This document shows, in pieces, positions 1 to 9,086 of a DNA stretch of 64,000 nt (the stretch's first letter is position 1; each line of letters opens with the position of its first letter). Origin of the DNA: Ferruginibacter paludis (GTDB lineage: Bacteria; Bacteroidota; Bacteroidia; Chitinophagales; Chitinophagaceae). The position numbers were made by a program, and so were the translations under genes. Below the pieces are notes generated by a model. That model saw nothing but the letters and a program-made list of their open reading frames with translations, ran no database searches and had not been told where the DNA came from. The stretch is from contig NZ_JAUFQJ010000001.1 in NCBI RefSeq assembly GCF_030409685.1, positions 124,001 to 188,000 on the forward strand, given 5' to 3'.

Positions 1-29
1 TGAATGTATGCAGCCAGAAAGAAGGTTTT

Positions 30-764
30 TTATTTTCCACCGTTTGCTTTCAGATCGTTCATACAATGATCGTCAAGCAATGGTATGAGGGTATTCATTG
101 ATCCAGCATTGGTTTCAATGCCATAAAACATCAGGCAATCGGGGTTGATGCAATGGGCGCCGTTATCCGGATCCCTGTGGGGCGACTGCATGGGTGATCC
201 CTGGTTTACCAGTCCCAGCAAATGCCCCATTTCGTGCTGAAGCACTGTACTGAGCAGTTTTGACCTTGGTACCAGCCCTTGGCTGCCCGAGTTATCATTG
301 ATGGCCTGCCCAAAAATGCAGATAGAGGTGTTCCAGTAAGAAGTGGCAAAGGTGTTGGTTGAAGTGAAATATCCATCAGTAATTAAAATGTGTAAGGTTA
401 TTGTGTTAAGCCCGGTAAAAAAAATCCGGTTGTTCCGTTCGATTTTTACAATGTCTGTAAGGCTTAATGCCGCTTTGCCACTTGCCGCAATTGGTCGTTG
501 CAATACCGTGATACCGCCGGGCTTATTGGTGTATGCATTTATAAAAGTAGTGAGATTGCTGATGACAGCATTATCCGGCGCAAAGCCGGGCATGCAATCT
601 ATTTGGATTTGTAATGTTGTGTACGGTGCCGCGGTTAAAAAGTCCCGGGCCGAAACACCTAGTGTTCTGTATTCGTAGTTGCCGCTGATATCCGCTTTTT
701 GGCAGGCGCTTAACAGTAACAGGCAGGCAGCTAGTAAATACAAAACATTTTTTTTAACTGGCAT
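30..764 (-). CDS. Putative zinc metalloprotease lipoprotein
   Basis: A 244-residue protein. The start at 764 is chosen because it begins a short lipoprotein signal (MPVKK, hydrophobic stretch, lipobox LLSAC); an in-frame start 23 codons upstream would bury the signal. The C-terminal part has HEMGHLLGLVN, a HExxHxxG-type zinc site, then a Cys/His-containing segment ending in DCLMFYG, where a Met follows the zinc motif as in the metzincin Met-turn. Inference: a periplasmic or surface-anchored zinc-dependent peptidase of archaemetzincin or matrixin-like type. The substrate is unknown. No operon partner is visible; the next gene lies 0.6 kb away on the other strand. Confidence 0.7.
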   Translation of the reverse strand: MPVKKNVLYLLAACLLLLSACQKADISGNYEYRTLGVSARDFLTAAPYTTLQIQIDCMPGFAPDNAVISNLTTFINAYTNKPGGITVLQRPIAASGKAALSLTDIVKIERNNRIFFTGLNTITLHILITDGYFTSTNTFATSYWNTSICIFGQAINDNSGSQGLVPRSKLLSTVLQHEMGHLLGLVNQGSPMQSPHRDPDNGAHCINPDCLMFYGIETNAGSMNTLIPLLDDHCMNDLKANGGK

Positions 765-1366
765 ATCGGTATAGCGTATTGAAGTATAAAAATAGCTTAC
801 TAACCGGTAGCAACCAATTTGTTTGCTGAACAAACCTGCGCCCTGCGGGAAGCAGGCAGGATAGAGCCGCTGATGAAACTGATTGATGCGGATAAAGGCT
901 GGTGTTAATTTACCGCAGAAAAAACGGCCGGGGAAGTTGGTTGATTTTAAAGTTTTTTAAATTGAGTTGCTGCACTTTTAGTAATGATGTTATCAGGCAC
1001 AAAAAAGTCTTTTTATCTTGCTTGTATCTGCTAAATCATCGTTTCTTTCTCTTATAAAAACCCTGCTCAATCAGTTTTGGATAAGATGATTACTTAGACA
1101 ATTGAGTACTGTTTATGTCTTACATCCCGCCTTTCATTGTTCTGTTTAATCTTTAGATACTTGTACCGCATTACCTTAAACTGTTGGGGAAAAACGGGAT
1201 TTAAAAGAAATAACCCGGGAATAAGATACCCGGTATTTTGATTATATCAATACTAAAAAGATGGTTTGCCATTTGTTAAATAATATTTAAAAAAATTCCC
1301 TAAAAGTGAATCTGTCTAATTTAAAATTTCGTAAACAAGTATTATCCATCATTTAAAAACAATTTT
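765..1366. other. Intergenic region, no gene seen
   Basis: About 600 bases between divergent genes. It is AT-rich towards 1240-1366 and should hold the promoters of the protease gene and the ferritin-like pair. I see no convincing TTG-N19-TAnnTTTG promoter, RNA gene or repeat. Confidence 0.5.
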
Positions 1367-2113
1367 ATGCCACATGATCTTTCAAAAGAAGTCCCTCTAA
1401 TTCAAACATCCGTCGAGGCTGCCATGCCGCGACGAAAATTTTTAGCCTATGCAGGGCTTTCAGCAGGTGCATTGTTATTTGCTGCTTCCTGCAAAAAAGA
1501 AACCAGCCAGGATCCATCTCTAACCTCCAACGTTAATTCCCTTGGTGGTGGAAAAGACGGTGGCAAAGCCGTTGTAAGCCTTGGCTCCGGTGATATAGGT
1601 ATTCTTAATTACGCCTATGCACTTGAACAACTGGAAGCGGCCTTTTACACCCGTGCGCTGCAAACCCCTTATGCAGGCATTTCGGATAAGGAAATGGAAT
1701 ATTTGAGCGATGTGAGAGATCATGAAATAGCGCACCGGGAATGGTTTAAGAATGTACTGGGCGATGATCGTATTGGCGGACTGATTGTTAACTTCAGTTC
1801 CATCAATTTCGATAGCAGGGACAGTGTACTCGGTACGGCAAAGGCATTGGAAGATGTGGGCGTATCCGCTTACAACGGTGCCGGAGAGCTGCTACAGAGT
1901 GCGACTTACCTGTTGTTTGCGGGTAAAATCGTTTCAGTGGAAGCCCGCCATGCAGCAGCCTTAAGGGATATGCTGAACTACGGAAGCTTTGCAGACAGTA
2001 CAGCAGTGGATATGAATGGCCTCGACCTTGTTCGTACGCCTGCTGAAGTACTGGCCATTGCCAGCGGTTTCATATCCACAAAAATTATTTCAAAAGATTT
2101 ACCAACCTCTTAA
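1367..2113 (+). CDS. Ferritin-like domain protein (Ferritin_2), first of pair
   Basis: 248 residues. The N-terminus carries a twin-arginine-like signal (MPRRKFLAYAG at about residue 20) running into a lipobox-like FAASC, so export by Tat with lipid anchoring is likely. The mature part is a four-helix ferritin-like bundle: EQLEAAFY near residue 90, RDHEIAHREW near 120 and VEARHAAALRDML near 195 supply the Glu and His residues typical of diiron or ferritin-like folds (PF13668 type). The gene lies 11 bases before a second protein of the same family and is surely co-transcribed with it. Such pairs are common in Bacteroidota; their role (iron handling or stress) is not established. Confidence 0.85.
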   Translation: MPHDLSKEVPLIQTSVEAAMPRRKFLAYAGLSAGALLFAASCKKETSQDPSLTSNVNSLGGGKDGGKAVVSLGSGDIGILNYAYALEQLEAAFYTRALQTPYAGISDKEMEYLSDVRDHEIAHREWFKNVLGDDRIGGLIVNFSSINFDSRDSVLGTAKALEDVGVSAYNGAGELLQSATYLLFAGKIVSVEARHAAALRDMLNYGSFADSTAVDMNGLDLVRTPAEVLAIASGFISTKIISKDLPTS

Positions 2114-2124
2114 AATTTATTCTC

Positions 2125-2970
2125 ATGAATTTTTCAAATATAATAGAAGAAATAGAAAAAGTTGATCCGGAAGTGTACGAAAAACTGAACGGACGACGCA
2201 GTGCAATGAAAAATTTTCTGAACTTTTCAGGAAAGGTTACCGCCGCTGCTTTACCTGTTGCAATCGGCGGTATGTTTAACAAGGCATACGCGGGCAGCCC
2301 AACCAGCACCATTACTGACGTACTTAATTTTGCACTTACGCTGGAGTACATTGAATGGGAATTTTACAAACAGGTCGTAGCATCGGGTATTATACCCAGC
2401 GCTGCAGCCATTGGCGCATTAACCACTATCCGGGATCATGAGGCGGAACACGTGGCGCTGTTGACTTCCGTCATCACTTCACTGGGTGCTACCCCTGTTT
2501 ATTTTACAGCAGCCTCTTTTGATTATACCGCTAAAGGGACGTTTCCAACCGTATTTACAGATTATGGTGTACTACTGGCAGTAGCGCAAACATTTGAAGA
2601 CACTGGCGTAAGGGCCTATAAAGGACAGGCAGGCAACCTGATATCCAGCAACGAAATATTAAGGGCGGCTTTACAAATACATTCTGTTGAAGCCAGGCAT
2701 GCGGCGCATGTACGCGAAATGCGCAGGCGCTATGGTGCTCTTGTACCACCGGGCGTATTGTTGCAACCGTGGATAACATTGAACCAAAGTGGTATTGCCA
2801 CACCTGCCGTGGATGCAAGTTATGCAGGTGAAGAGCTAACCAACCAGGCTGGTGTAAACGTGGTGGGCATTAATGGTTTCGCCATTACAGCAGAAGATGC
2901 CAGTGAGGCGTTTGATGAGCCGCTTACCAAAGAGCAGGTGGTATCCATCGTTACACCCTTTTTTGCGTAA
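2125..2970 (+). CDS. Ferritin-like domain protein (Ferritin_2), second of pair
   Basis: 281 residues, paralogous to the gene just upstream. The N-terminus has GRRSAMKNF followed by a hydrophobic stretch ending in a likely AYAG cleavage region, which resembles a Tat signal without a lipobox. Ferritin-like helices are seen at LEYIEWEFYKQ, RDHEAEHVALL, TFEDTGVRAYKG and VEARHAAHVREM. Unlike its neighbour it has a C-terminal extension of about 80 residues ending in a Glu/Asp-rich segment. The pair may form a hetero-oligomer, one lipid-anchored and one soluble; this is inference. A strong terminator follows at once, closing a two-gene operon. Confidence 0.85.
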   Translation: MNFSNIIEEIEKVDPEVYEKLNGRRSAMKNFLNFSGKVTAAALPVAIGGMFNKAYAGSPTSTITDVLNFALTLEYIEWEFYKQVVASGIIPSAAAIGALTTIRDHEAEHVALLTSVITSLGATPVYFTAASFDYTAKGTFPTVFTDYGVLLAVAQTFEDTGVRAYKGQAGNLISSNEILRAALQIHSVEARHAAHVREMRRRYGALVPPGVLLQPWITLNQSGIATPAVDASYAGEELTNQAGVNVVGINGFAITAEDASEAFDEPLTKEQVVSIVTPFFA

Positions 2971-3001
2971 GTAATATTTAAAAAATAAAATTAAAAGCTT
3001 A

Positions 3002-3040
3002 AACCAGGAATTCCGGATACGGTGTTCCTGGTTTTTTTTA
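3002..3040 (+). terminator. Rho-independent terminator after ferritin-like pair
   Basis: A 9-bp perfect inverted repeat, AACCAGGAA at 3002-3010 and TTCCTGGTT at 3025-3033, is followed by a run of T. It lies 31 bases after the stop of the second ferritin-like gene. Confidence 0.85.
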
Positions 3041-3154
3041 ACTCAAAACACTTCTTCTCTCTGCGTTGGTATAACAAAATATGCAGCACATAAAAATTAC
3101 AAACCTGGTTTATCAGCGCATGTTAGAATATCAGGCATGTATATTGGGAATATC

Positions 3155-4336
3155 ATGGTAACCAAAAAAAATAAAATGCGCATACATTACTCAATGCTTC
3201 AAAAAACAATCGCAGCGGGCATTTCTTTGCTGGTATTGCTTACCTCCTGCGGAAATAATGCTACTACCGATAAAAATACCGCAACAGACAGCACTGCTTT
3301 ACAAACTGAAAAAAATAATCCGGATAAAATGAGTAAAGCGGAAAAGCTTACACCAGCCGGAGCGAAACCAGCCTGGGGAAAAGATATGACCGATCCGATG
3401 ACTGTGGTAATTGAAAAATTAAGCAGCTTTGGTGCGCCGCCTTTAACAACGCTTTCCGCTCCCGAAGCCCGCAAACAGCCTTCGCCCGCTGACGCAGCTA
3501 TGGGTGTTATAAAGGACCATAACATTTTAGTACCTCCGGATAATACAGATACAACAGGTAAGGATATCGCTGTAGCCGGAGGAACCATACATGCAAGAAT
3601 TTACACCCCTAAAACTGGCAAAAGCATCTACCCTGTGATTGTATATTATCATGGCGGTGGCTGGGTTATTGCCGATTTAAATACCTATGGTGCATCAGCG
3701 CAGGGTATGGCGGAGCAGGCAGAAGCAGTAGTGGTGTCAGTAGCTTACAGGCAGGCACCCGAACATAAATTTCCAACAGCACACAATGACTGCTATGCCG
3801 CATATGAATGGACTGTAAAAAACGCCGCCTCTATAAAAGGAGATTCAAAACGAATTGCTTTAGTGGGGGAAAGTGCAGGTGGTAATCTTGCAGCGGCGGT
3901 AAGTATGATGGCGAGGGATAAAAAATTCCAGATGCCGGTGCATGAAGTATTGGTATATCCGATTGCAGGATATGATTTTGCAACAGCATCCTATAAAGAA
4001 AGCGACAGTACCAAACCGTTGAGTTCAGGACTGATGAAATGGTTTTTTCAACAATACCTCAATAGCCCGGCGGATGGTAAAAACCCAATGATCTCCCTGG
4101 TAACAGCCAACGTAACCGGGTTACCACCAACTACTATTATTGGTGCAGAATATGATCCATTAAGAAGCGAGGGTGAGTTACTGAAGGACAATTTTAAGAA
4201 GGCCGGCGTTACCACAAACTATAAAATGTACAGAGGTGTAACGCATGAGTTTTTCGGTATGGCGGCTGTTTTGCCAGAGGCAAAAGATGCACAGGAATTT
4301 GCCGCAGGCGAATTAAAAAAGGCTTTTTATAAATAA
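3155..4336 (+). CDS. Alpha/beta hydrolase lipoprotein (HSL-type esterase)
   Basis: About 393 residues. It begins with a lipoprotein signal ending in the lipobox VLLTSC. In-frame starts exist at 3137, 3155 and 3176; 3155 is chosen because it gives a Lys-rich N-region, but 3176 is equally possible. After a low-complexity linker, the catalytic domain has HGGGW (oxyanion hole of the hormone-sensitive-lipase family), GESAGG (nucleophile Ser), an Asp in EYDPLRSEG and a His in THEFFG, in the expected order. It should be a carboxylesterase or lipase acting in the periplasm or at the outer membrane on small acyl or acetyl esters; the true substrate is unknown. It stands alone. Confidence 0.85.
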   Translation: MVTKKNKMRIHYSMLQKTIAAGISLLVLLTSCGNNATTDKNTATDSTALQTEKNNPDKMSKAEKLTPAGAKPAWGKDMTDPMTVVIEKLSSFGAPPLTTLSAPEARKQPSPADAAMGVIKDHNILVPPDNTDTTGKDIAVAGGTIHARIYTPKTGKSIYPVIVYYHGGGWVIADLNTYGASAQGMAEQAEAVVVSVAYRQAPEHKFPTAHNDCYAAYEWTVKNAASIKGDSKRIALVGESAGGNLAAAVSMMARDKKFQMPVHEVLVYPIAGYDFATASYKESDSTKPLSSGLMKWFFQQYLNSPADGKNPMISLVTANVTGLPPTTIIGAEYDPLRSEGELLKDNFKKAGVTTNYKMYRGVTHEFFGMAAVLPEAKDAQEFAAGELKKAFYK

Positions 4337-4553
4337 ATTTTACAAGCGGAATTCGGCGCAGAAGGGATTGCTGACAGGTCGTTGTCAGACAGGTTGTTGC
4401 TACAGATCCCGATGGATTAAACCGTTAACACAAATTTAAATAACCAGCGGTTGATGATTGCAACCCGGATATTTAGACTTTCGTATTTAACTGAGATATA
4501 TTTTTTTTAACCGGTGATACCAGCTTCGCTGACAACACCACAAACTTGCAGGT

Positions 4554-4892
4554 ATGAAAAAATTGCTAATTATTGCTATTGCTTTTACTTTAGGAGGCAC
4601 TGCCTTCGCACAGGAAAAAATGGACAAGATAGATCACAAGATGAGTCATAAAATGGGTATGAAAAAAGACTGCGTGATGATGAAGGACGGAAAAATGATG
4701 ATGATGAAGAACGGGAAAATGATGGCCATGGACAAAGACATGACCATGCATGATGGTACTGTCTGTATGATGGATGGCACCTGTAAAATGAAGGATGGAA
4801 CAACCATGATGATGAAGGAAGGAGAAACCTGTGATATGGACGGAAAGATGAGCCACATGAAAATGGGTAAGGGAATGAAGCACAAAATGTAA
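4554..4892 (+). CDS. Met/Lys/Asp-rich secreted protein with DUF6799-like repeats
   Basis: 112 residues. A Sec signal peptide (MKKLLIIAIAF to TAFAQ) precedes a mature region made almost entirely of short units of the form MxDGxMMMMKxGK, with two Cys residues in TVCMMDGTC and one in ETCDMDG. This matches the DUF6799 repeat type as I know it. Met, His and Cys side chains at such density suggest binding of soft metal ions such as Cu(I) or Ag(I) in the periplasm, but no experiment on the family is known to me. Long antisense reading frames over this gene are artefacts of the repeated ATG codons. A perfect 12-bp hairpin terminator follows. Confidence 0.8.
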   Translation: MKKLLIIAIAFTLGGTAFAQEKMDKIDHKMSHKMGMKKDCVMMKDGKMMMMKNGKMMAMDKDMTMHDGTVCMMDGTCKMKDGTTMMMKEGETCDMDGKMSHMKMGKGMKHKM

Positions 4893-4908
4893 TTTCGATG
4901 CTGACAGC

Positions 4909-4938
4909 AAAAAACTCCCAAATTAATGGGAGTTTTTT
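4909..4938 (+). terminator. Rho-independent terminator, perfect 12-bp stem
   Basis: AAAAAACTCCCA at 4909-4920 and TGGGAGTTTTTT at 4927-4938 form a perfect stem with a 6-base loop. The stem is A-rich on one side and T-rich on the other, so it can act in both directions. Confidence 0.9.
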
Positions 4939-5010
4939 AATATTTTTATTATAGGTGAACGCAATGCGAACCGTTGGGGTCAGCTGCTTTTAAAGCTTTC
5001 GGTAACCTAC

Positions 5011-5017
5011 CTTTATA
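5011..5017 (+). repeat. Target-site duplication, left copy
   Basis: ctttata immediately before the left end of the insertion sequence; identical to 6218-6224. Confidence 0.85.
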
Positions 5018-6217
5018 TGAAGTAGTCAATATTTAATCTGACAATTGGGATTAATTTTAAGTTACCACACTTATTTAAATAACCCCAAAATGTCAGATTA
5101 TGAAACAAGAATCGAAATTAATCAAAACCAAGTTAGGTCTGCTAAATCTTGCAGAACATTTAGGCAATGTCTCCCAGGCATGTAAAGTAATGGGCTACAG
5201 CCGGGATAGTTTCTACCGCATCAAAGAGATGTACGATACTGGTGGTGAAGCAGCCTTAAAGGAGGTTAGCCGCAGTAAACCAATCTTAAAAAACCGGGTT
5301 GATCCGGAAGTGGAAACAGCAGTTGTAAAAATGGCTTTTGAGTTTCCTGCATATGGTCAGTCAAGAGCCTGTAATGAACTTCGTAAACTGGGTATTTTTA
5401 TTTCACCAGGCGGTGTTCGAAGTGTTTGGCTGCGCAACGATCTGGAAGTGTTTGACAAGCGCCTGAAGGCTTTAGAAGCCCGTGTTGCTCAGGATGGTAT
5501 TATCCTGACCGAAGCCCAGGTTATTGCCATGGAACGCAAGAAAGAAAAGAGAGAAGCCTTCGGTGAAATAGAAACCGAACATCCAGGTTATCTCGGTTCA
5601 CAAGACACTTACTACGTGGGCAATATCAAAGGAGTTGGCCGTATCTATCAACAGACATTTATTGATACTTATAGTCGTGTTGCTTTTGCCAAACTCTACC
5701 AAAGCAAACATGCCATCACTTCAGCAGACGTGCTCAATGACCGGGTGTTACCTTTCTTTGAAGAACAGGAAATTCCACTGCTCAGAATCCTTACTGACCG
5801 TGGTACAGAATACAACGGTAAACCGGAGCACCATGAGTACCAGTTGTACCTGCAGATTGAAGGTATTGATCACAGCAAAACAAAGGTCCGCCATCCACAG
5901 AGTAACGGCATTTGCGAACGTCTTCACCGAACTATACAGGAGGAATTTTATGCCGTTGCTTTCAGGAAAAAACTGTACGATAACCTGGAGGATTTACAAC
6001 AGGACCTTGATCAATGGATAAAGTTTTACAATCATCAGAGACCCCATAGTGGCAGGTATTGTTTTGGTAAAACCCCGATGGAAACTTTCAAGGATTCCAT
6101 TAACTTAGCAAGGAAGAAGTTTTTAGGGCAGGTCACACCGGCTGCATAAAACAATATATATCCTGACCCTATAAAACTAAAAACCCTTTATTGTCCGATT
6201 AAATACTGTCTATTACA
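5018..6217 (+). mobile_element. Complete IS481-type insertion sequence, 1200 bp
   Basis: The left end TGAAGTAGTCAATATTTAAT (5018 on) and the reverse complement of the right end, TGTAATAGACAGTATTTAAT (6217 back), match at 23 of the first 28 positions. The element is flanked by a perfect 7-bp direct repeat ctttata at 5011-5017 and 6218-6224, read as the target-site duplication. Ends starting with TG and a short duplication fit the IS481 family. One transposase gene fills the element. The intact ends, duplication and reading frame point to a recent insertion. A decayed relative with the same left end lies at 12976. Confidence 0.9.
5100..6149 (+). CDS. IS481-family DDE transposase
   Basis: 349 residues, intact. 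The N-terminal third is a helix-turn-helix region ([21 protein letters not shown] near residues 22-43) that should bind the inverted repeats. The C-terminal half is a retroviral-type integrase core; the likely catalytic triad is Asp in SQDTYY (about 169), Asp in [10 protein letters not shown] (about 232) and Glu in [10 protein letters not shown] (about 273), followed by the conserved NHQRPHSG and KTPMETF segments. It catalyses cut-and-paste or copy-paste movement of the 1200-bp element around it. It is encoded as one frame, with no programmed frameshift. Confidence 0.92.
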   Translation: MKQESKLIKTKLGLLNLAEHLGNVSQACKVMGYSRDSFYRIKEMYDTGGEAALKEVSRSKPILKNRVDPEVETAVVKMAFEFPAYGQSRACNELRKLGIFISPGGVRSVWLRNDLEVFDKRLKALEARVAQDGIILTEAQVIAMERKKEKREAFGEIETEHPGYLGSQDTYYVGNIKGVGRIYQQTFIDTYSRVAFAKLYQSKHAITSADVLNDRVLPFFEEQEIPLLRILTDRGTEYNGKPEHHEYQLYLQIEGIDHSKTKVRHPQSNGICERLHRTIQEEFYAVAFRKKLYDNLEDLQQDLDQWIKFYNHQRPHSGRYCFGKTPMETFKDSINLARKKFLGQVTPAA

Positions 6218-6224
6218 CTTTATA
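6218..6224 (+). repeat. Target-site duplication, right copy
   Basis: ctttata immediately after the right end of the insertion sequence; identical to 5011-5017. One more base (t) could belong to the duplication, because the left end also begins with t. Confidence 0.85.
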
Positions 6225-6365
6225 TACTGTATATTTTTTGTCGATAACTGGTTTCTTCGCTTTTTAAAACCCTTAGATTAATTCTCATAGAACAATCCTT
6301 CGCGACCAATGACGGGTTGGGTGTTTATTTTAGACTTGAAATTGTTTTTCTTGATTAAAATTGTT

Positions 6366-7580
6366 TCAGTTCTTATTAAAAGGAATACAGATTTTAAAAG
6401 TTGAACCTGTATTTTTTTCAGAAGTAACCATTATTTTACCTCCGCATGTTTCCAATATGTTTTTTACCGATGCAAGACCAATACCTGTTCCAGTATTACC
6501 AAACCTGTCAATTTTATTAAGTGTTTGTCTTTCTTTAAAGATTTTAGCTAAATCCTGCTTTTCCATTCCTGAACCATTATCAGAAATTTGAAAATAATGG
6601 AAAGAATTATCACTCATACAAGTAATATTAATTTCACCCTTTTCTTTGTCATTGTATTTAATCGCATTAGTGATTAGATTTTGAAATACCTGTTGCAATG
6701 AAATTTTATTCATTGGCACTTTTGGAAATTCGCCTTTTAAATTTATTTCAATATCTGCTGGCGGAGCCACTAAATCAATTACTTTAATTAAGACGGAGTG
6801 AGAATCTATTAACGTTTCAGACCTTCGTGCATCTTTATTTATGTTCTCAGATTGGATTAGTATCTCATCAATAAATACTAAAAGTTCCTTTGCACTTTTA
6901 TCAATTAGGTCAAAATACTGAACAGCATTTTCATCAAAATGCTGTTCATAATTTTTTTTGAAAGAACGTGAAACTAATAAAATATTTGCCAGGGGAGTTT
7001 TCATGTCATGTGAAACGATATGAGCAAAGCTTTTTAGATTCTTATTTGCTTCCTTTAATTTCTTTTGTATGAGATTGAGTTCCTTTATTTTTTTTTGCAA
7101 TTCTAGTCTGGTAACAACTTGTTGAGCTAAACCTTTTAAAGCATCACATTGTTCATCAGTAAGATTATTAATTTTTCCATCTAATACGCAAATAGACCCT
7201 AAAACAAAACCATCTGGAGTAATAAGAGGGGCGCCAGCATAAAAAACTGCATTGGGCTCGCCTGTAACCAATGGGTTTTGGTAAAATCTCTCATCTACTC
7301 TTAAATCCGGAACTACAAGTACTTTATCAGGATCAATTATAGTATAATTACAAAATGAAAGTTCACGAGGGGTTTCTTTTATACTTATGCCTAAATGAGA
7401 TTTAAACCACTGCCTGTCTTTATCCAAAAAAGTTATTAACGAAGCAGGTACATTGCATATTTGTGCGGCTATTTTCGTAATAGAATCGTATTCTTTTTCA
7501 GAAAGCGTGTCAAGAATACCATAATCATACAAGGCTTGTAACCGTTGTTTTTCATTTTTAGGTAATGGATATAATTGCAT
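6366..7580 (-). CDS. GAF-domain sensor histidine kinase
   Basis: 404 residues, starting at the ATG that opens MQLYPLPKNEKQRLQAL; an in-frame start 24 codons upstream is less likely. Residues about 20-165 form a GAF sensor domain of the type that begins with LDTLSEKEYD, often found in two-component kinases. A coiled-coil linker (KKIKELNLIQKKLKEANKNL) follows. The HisKA phosphoacceptor is in SHDMKTPLANI, and the ATP-binding domain has N box NLITNAIKYND, G1 DNGSGM and G2 GTGIGLA. No membrane segment or receiver domain is seen, so it is a cytoplasmic kinase. No response regulator is encoded nearby; it is an orphan. Confidence 0.9.
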   Translation of the reverse strand: MQLYPLPKNEKQRLQALYDYGILDTLSEKEYDSITKIAAQICNVPASLITFLDKDRQWFKSHLGISIKETPRELSFCNYTIIDPDKVLVVPDLRVDERFYQNPLVTGEPNAVFYAGAPLITPDGFVLGSICVLDGKINNLTDEQCDALKGLAQQVVTRLELQKKIKELNLIQKKLKEANKNLKSFAHIVSHDMKTPLANILLVSRSFKKNYEQHFDENAVQYFDLIDKSAKELLVFIDEILIQSENINKDARRSETLIDSHSVLIKVIDLVAPPADIEINLKGEFPKVPMNKISLQQVFQNLITNAIKYNDKEKGEINITCMSDNSFHYFQISDNGSGMEKQDLAKIFKERQTLNKIDRFGNTGTGIGLASVKNILETCGGKIMVTSEKNTGSTFKICIPFNKN

Positions 7581-8019
7581 AATTTTTATTACAGCTAACG
7601 TATAAATCGTGTAAAAATTGCTATAAAATAAATTACAAACCAAGGCATACAAAGACAGTTTCTAAAATACCCCGCTCTAAATAAATGTAATGATTCATGC
7701 TATAGATTAATGTGTGGCGCTATTAAAATATTTGTAGCCAGAACAGTTGCCTGCTATAAAAACCATACAAGAGCCGAAACCGCAGCTCTATAATCCCTTG
7801 CCACTACAGGGATGGGAAGAAACAGCAAAAAATATATTGGAATGCGTGGCGTAAAAAAGCAACTGCTATCTGCAGACTGCAGCAGCTATGGCGTAATAAA
7901 AAATTAAGTAAGCTTTTGAAGATGTTGTCAGCAGATATTTAAATAATCAACTACTAAAGAGTGTTCGTCGCAAAACCATGCTGTTATAATACGGCTTACT
8001 TAAAAGCAACGCCACCAAA
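7581..8019. other. Intergenic region, no gene seen
   Basis: About 440 bases upstream of the GAF kinase gene. Short frames only; I see no RNA gene, repeat or clear promoter box. Confidence 0.5.
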
Positions 8020-8322
8020 TTAGCTGCATTGTTTTATGCGATGTAAATCTGTAAAAATTAATTTAACTAATTTGTGTTTTGGTAAATTTGTTTTCTCTGA
8101 AGCAATACAAATAGTTATCCTTAGAAGTTGTATAAAAACAGTACGGTTATTTTCTGTCATTACATTGATTTGAAAATATGATCGGAATGTTTGTATCAGT
8201 ATTTCTTCCGCTTGTTCAGTGTTGTGTGAGATCCCCCAGATGAGCCCATATAAAGGCGCACTATAATTATCATAGATGTTTTCAAAGAAGGATTCTTTTT
8301 TTTTATCGGGGAATGAAGTCAT
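8020..8322 (-). CDS. Truncated sigma-factor-like protein (region 2 only)
   Basis: 100 residues. FFENIYDNYSAPLYGLIWG followed by an acidic helix (TEQAEEILIQTFRSYF) resembles region 2 of ECF-type sigma-70 factors, which binds core RNA polymerase and the -10 element. The rest of the protein is too short for region 4 and shows no helix-turn-helix. It may be a fragment of a decayed sigma gene, or a small protein of the same fold with another role. It lies alone in gene-poor DNA, which favours decay. Similarity is judged by eye and is moderate. Confidence 0.5.
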   Translation of the reverse strand: MTSFPDKKKESFFENIYDNYSAPLYGLIWGISHNTEQAEEILIQTFRSYFQINVMTENNRTVFIQLLRITICIASEKTNLPKHKLVKLIFTDLHRIKQCS

Positions 8323-8741
8323 AAAAGTTTTTAACTTACTAATGACAACATTAGTTACAAAGTTTAACCCAATTTTTTTGTTTAACTTTAATTATTTATA
8401 TCTCCTTATTCAATTCACAAAGCTTTCATTTAATGTAATTTCAATATAATTGCTGAGAATAGTAATCTACACAATGAGAATAAAATAGATGAAAAACTAA
8501 ATTACCGGGTGACTATTTGCAGCTAACGGGAGGTTGTGAAAAAACTTTGCAGTAAAACCAATATACAATGTAAATAGCTGAAATGGCGTATGGTTTTAAC
8601 GCTTAACAGCATGCAGTTTATATAAGGAAACGACCGGCATCGAACTTGCTTAATTACGCCTGATGGCCCGGGTATGTGCTTATATTGCAATAACGCTGAT
8701 GGACGCATTTATAGAGAAACTTGATTTTCAAAAATGAGGTT
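8323..8741. other. Intergenic region, no gene seen
   Basis: About 420 bases. A 61-codon frame on the minus strand (8523-8708) has no family look and is not accepted. No RNA or repeat recognised. Confidence 0.4.
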
Positions 8742-9086
8742 TTACGGGTATTCTTCACAAAAGCGAAGGCCGTCCATGGTAAGCACCCGGGGTGCTTTTA
8801 AAATTTTGTCTGTATATCTCAACAAAATCCGCACCAGCCGAAAGCTGGAAAAAGAATGCAGCCGCAACATTGCCGCCTTCATCATTTTAGTTTTTTCATT
8901 TGACGGCAAGTCTCGTTTATAATCAAGAAAGCAGCCTGAACCCAAAAGCATTAGACTGATGAACCAAAATAATAACTGTCTTAAAAGTGAATTATAAAAA
9001 GAGATCAAAACATCAAAACATAAAAACACAACAGTAAAATTCGTCGCAATGTCCAGGGCTTTATAATCTTGGGATAAATACTTCAT
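8742..9086 (-). CDS. Hypothetical membrane-like protein, doubtful
   Basis: 114 residues, unrecognised. Residues about 12-55 are hydrophobic enough for two membrane segments (TNFTVVFLCFDVLISFY and LLFWFISLMLLGSGCF); the C-terminal half is basic. There is no neighbour on the same strand within 400 bases and no visible promoter. It may be a real small membrane protein or a chance frame in AT-rich DNA. Confidence 0.3.
   Translation of the reverse strand: MKYLSQDYKALDIATNFTVVFLCFDVLISFYNSLLRQLLFWFISLMLLGSGCFLDYKRDLPSNEKTKMMKAAMLRLHSFSSFRLVRILLRYTDKILKAPRVLTMDGLRFCEEYP

Noticed and set aside
4585-4921. Three long minus-strand frames over the Met-rich gene
   Set aside because: They arise because the repeated ATG/AAG/GAT codons leave all frames open; their His-, Ser- and Phe-rich translations match no family.
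8523-8708. 61-codon minus-strand frame
   Set aside because: No family look, no promoter and no neighbour.
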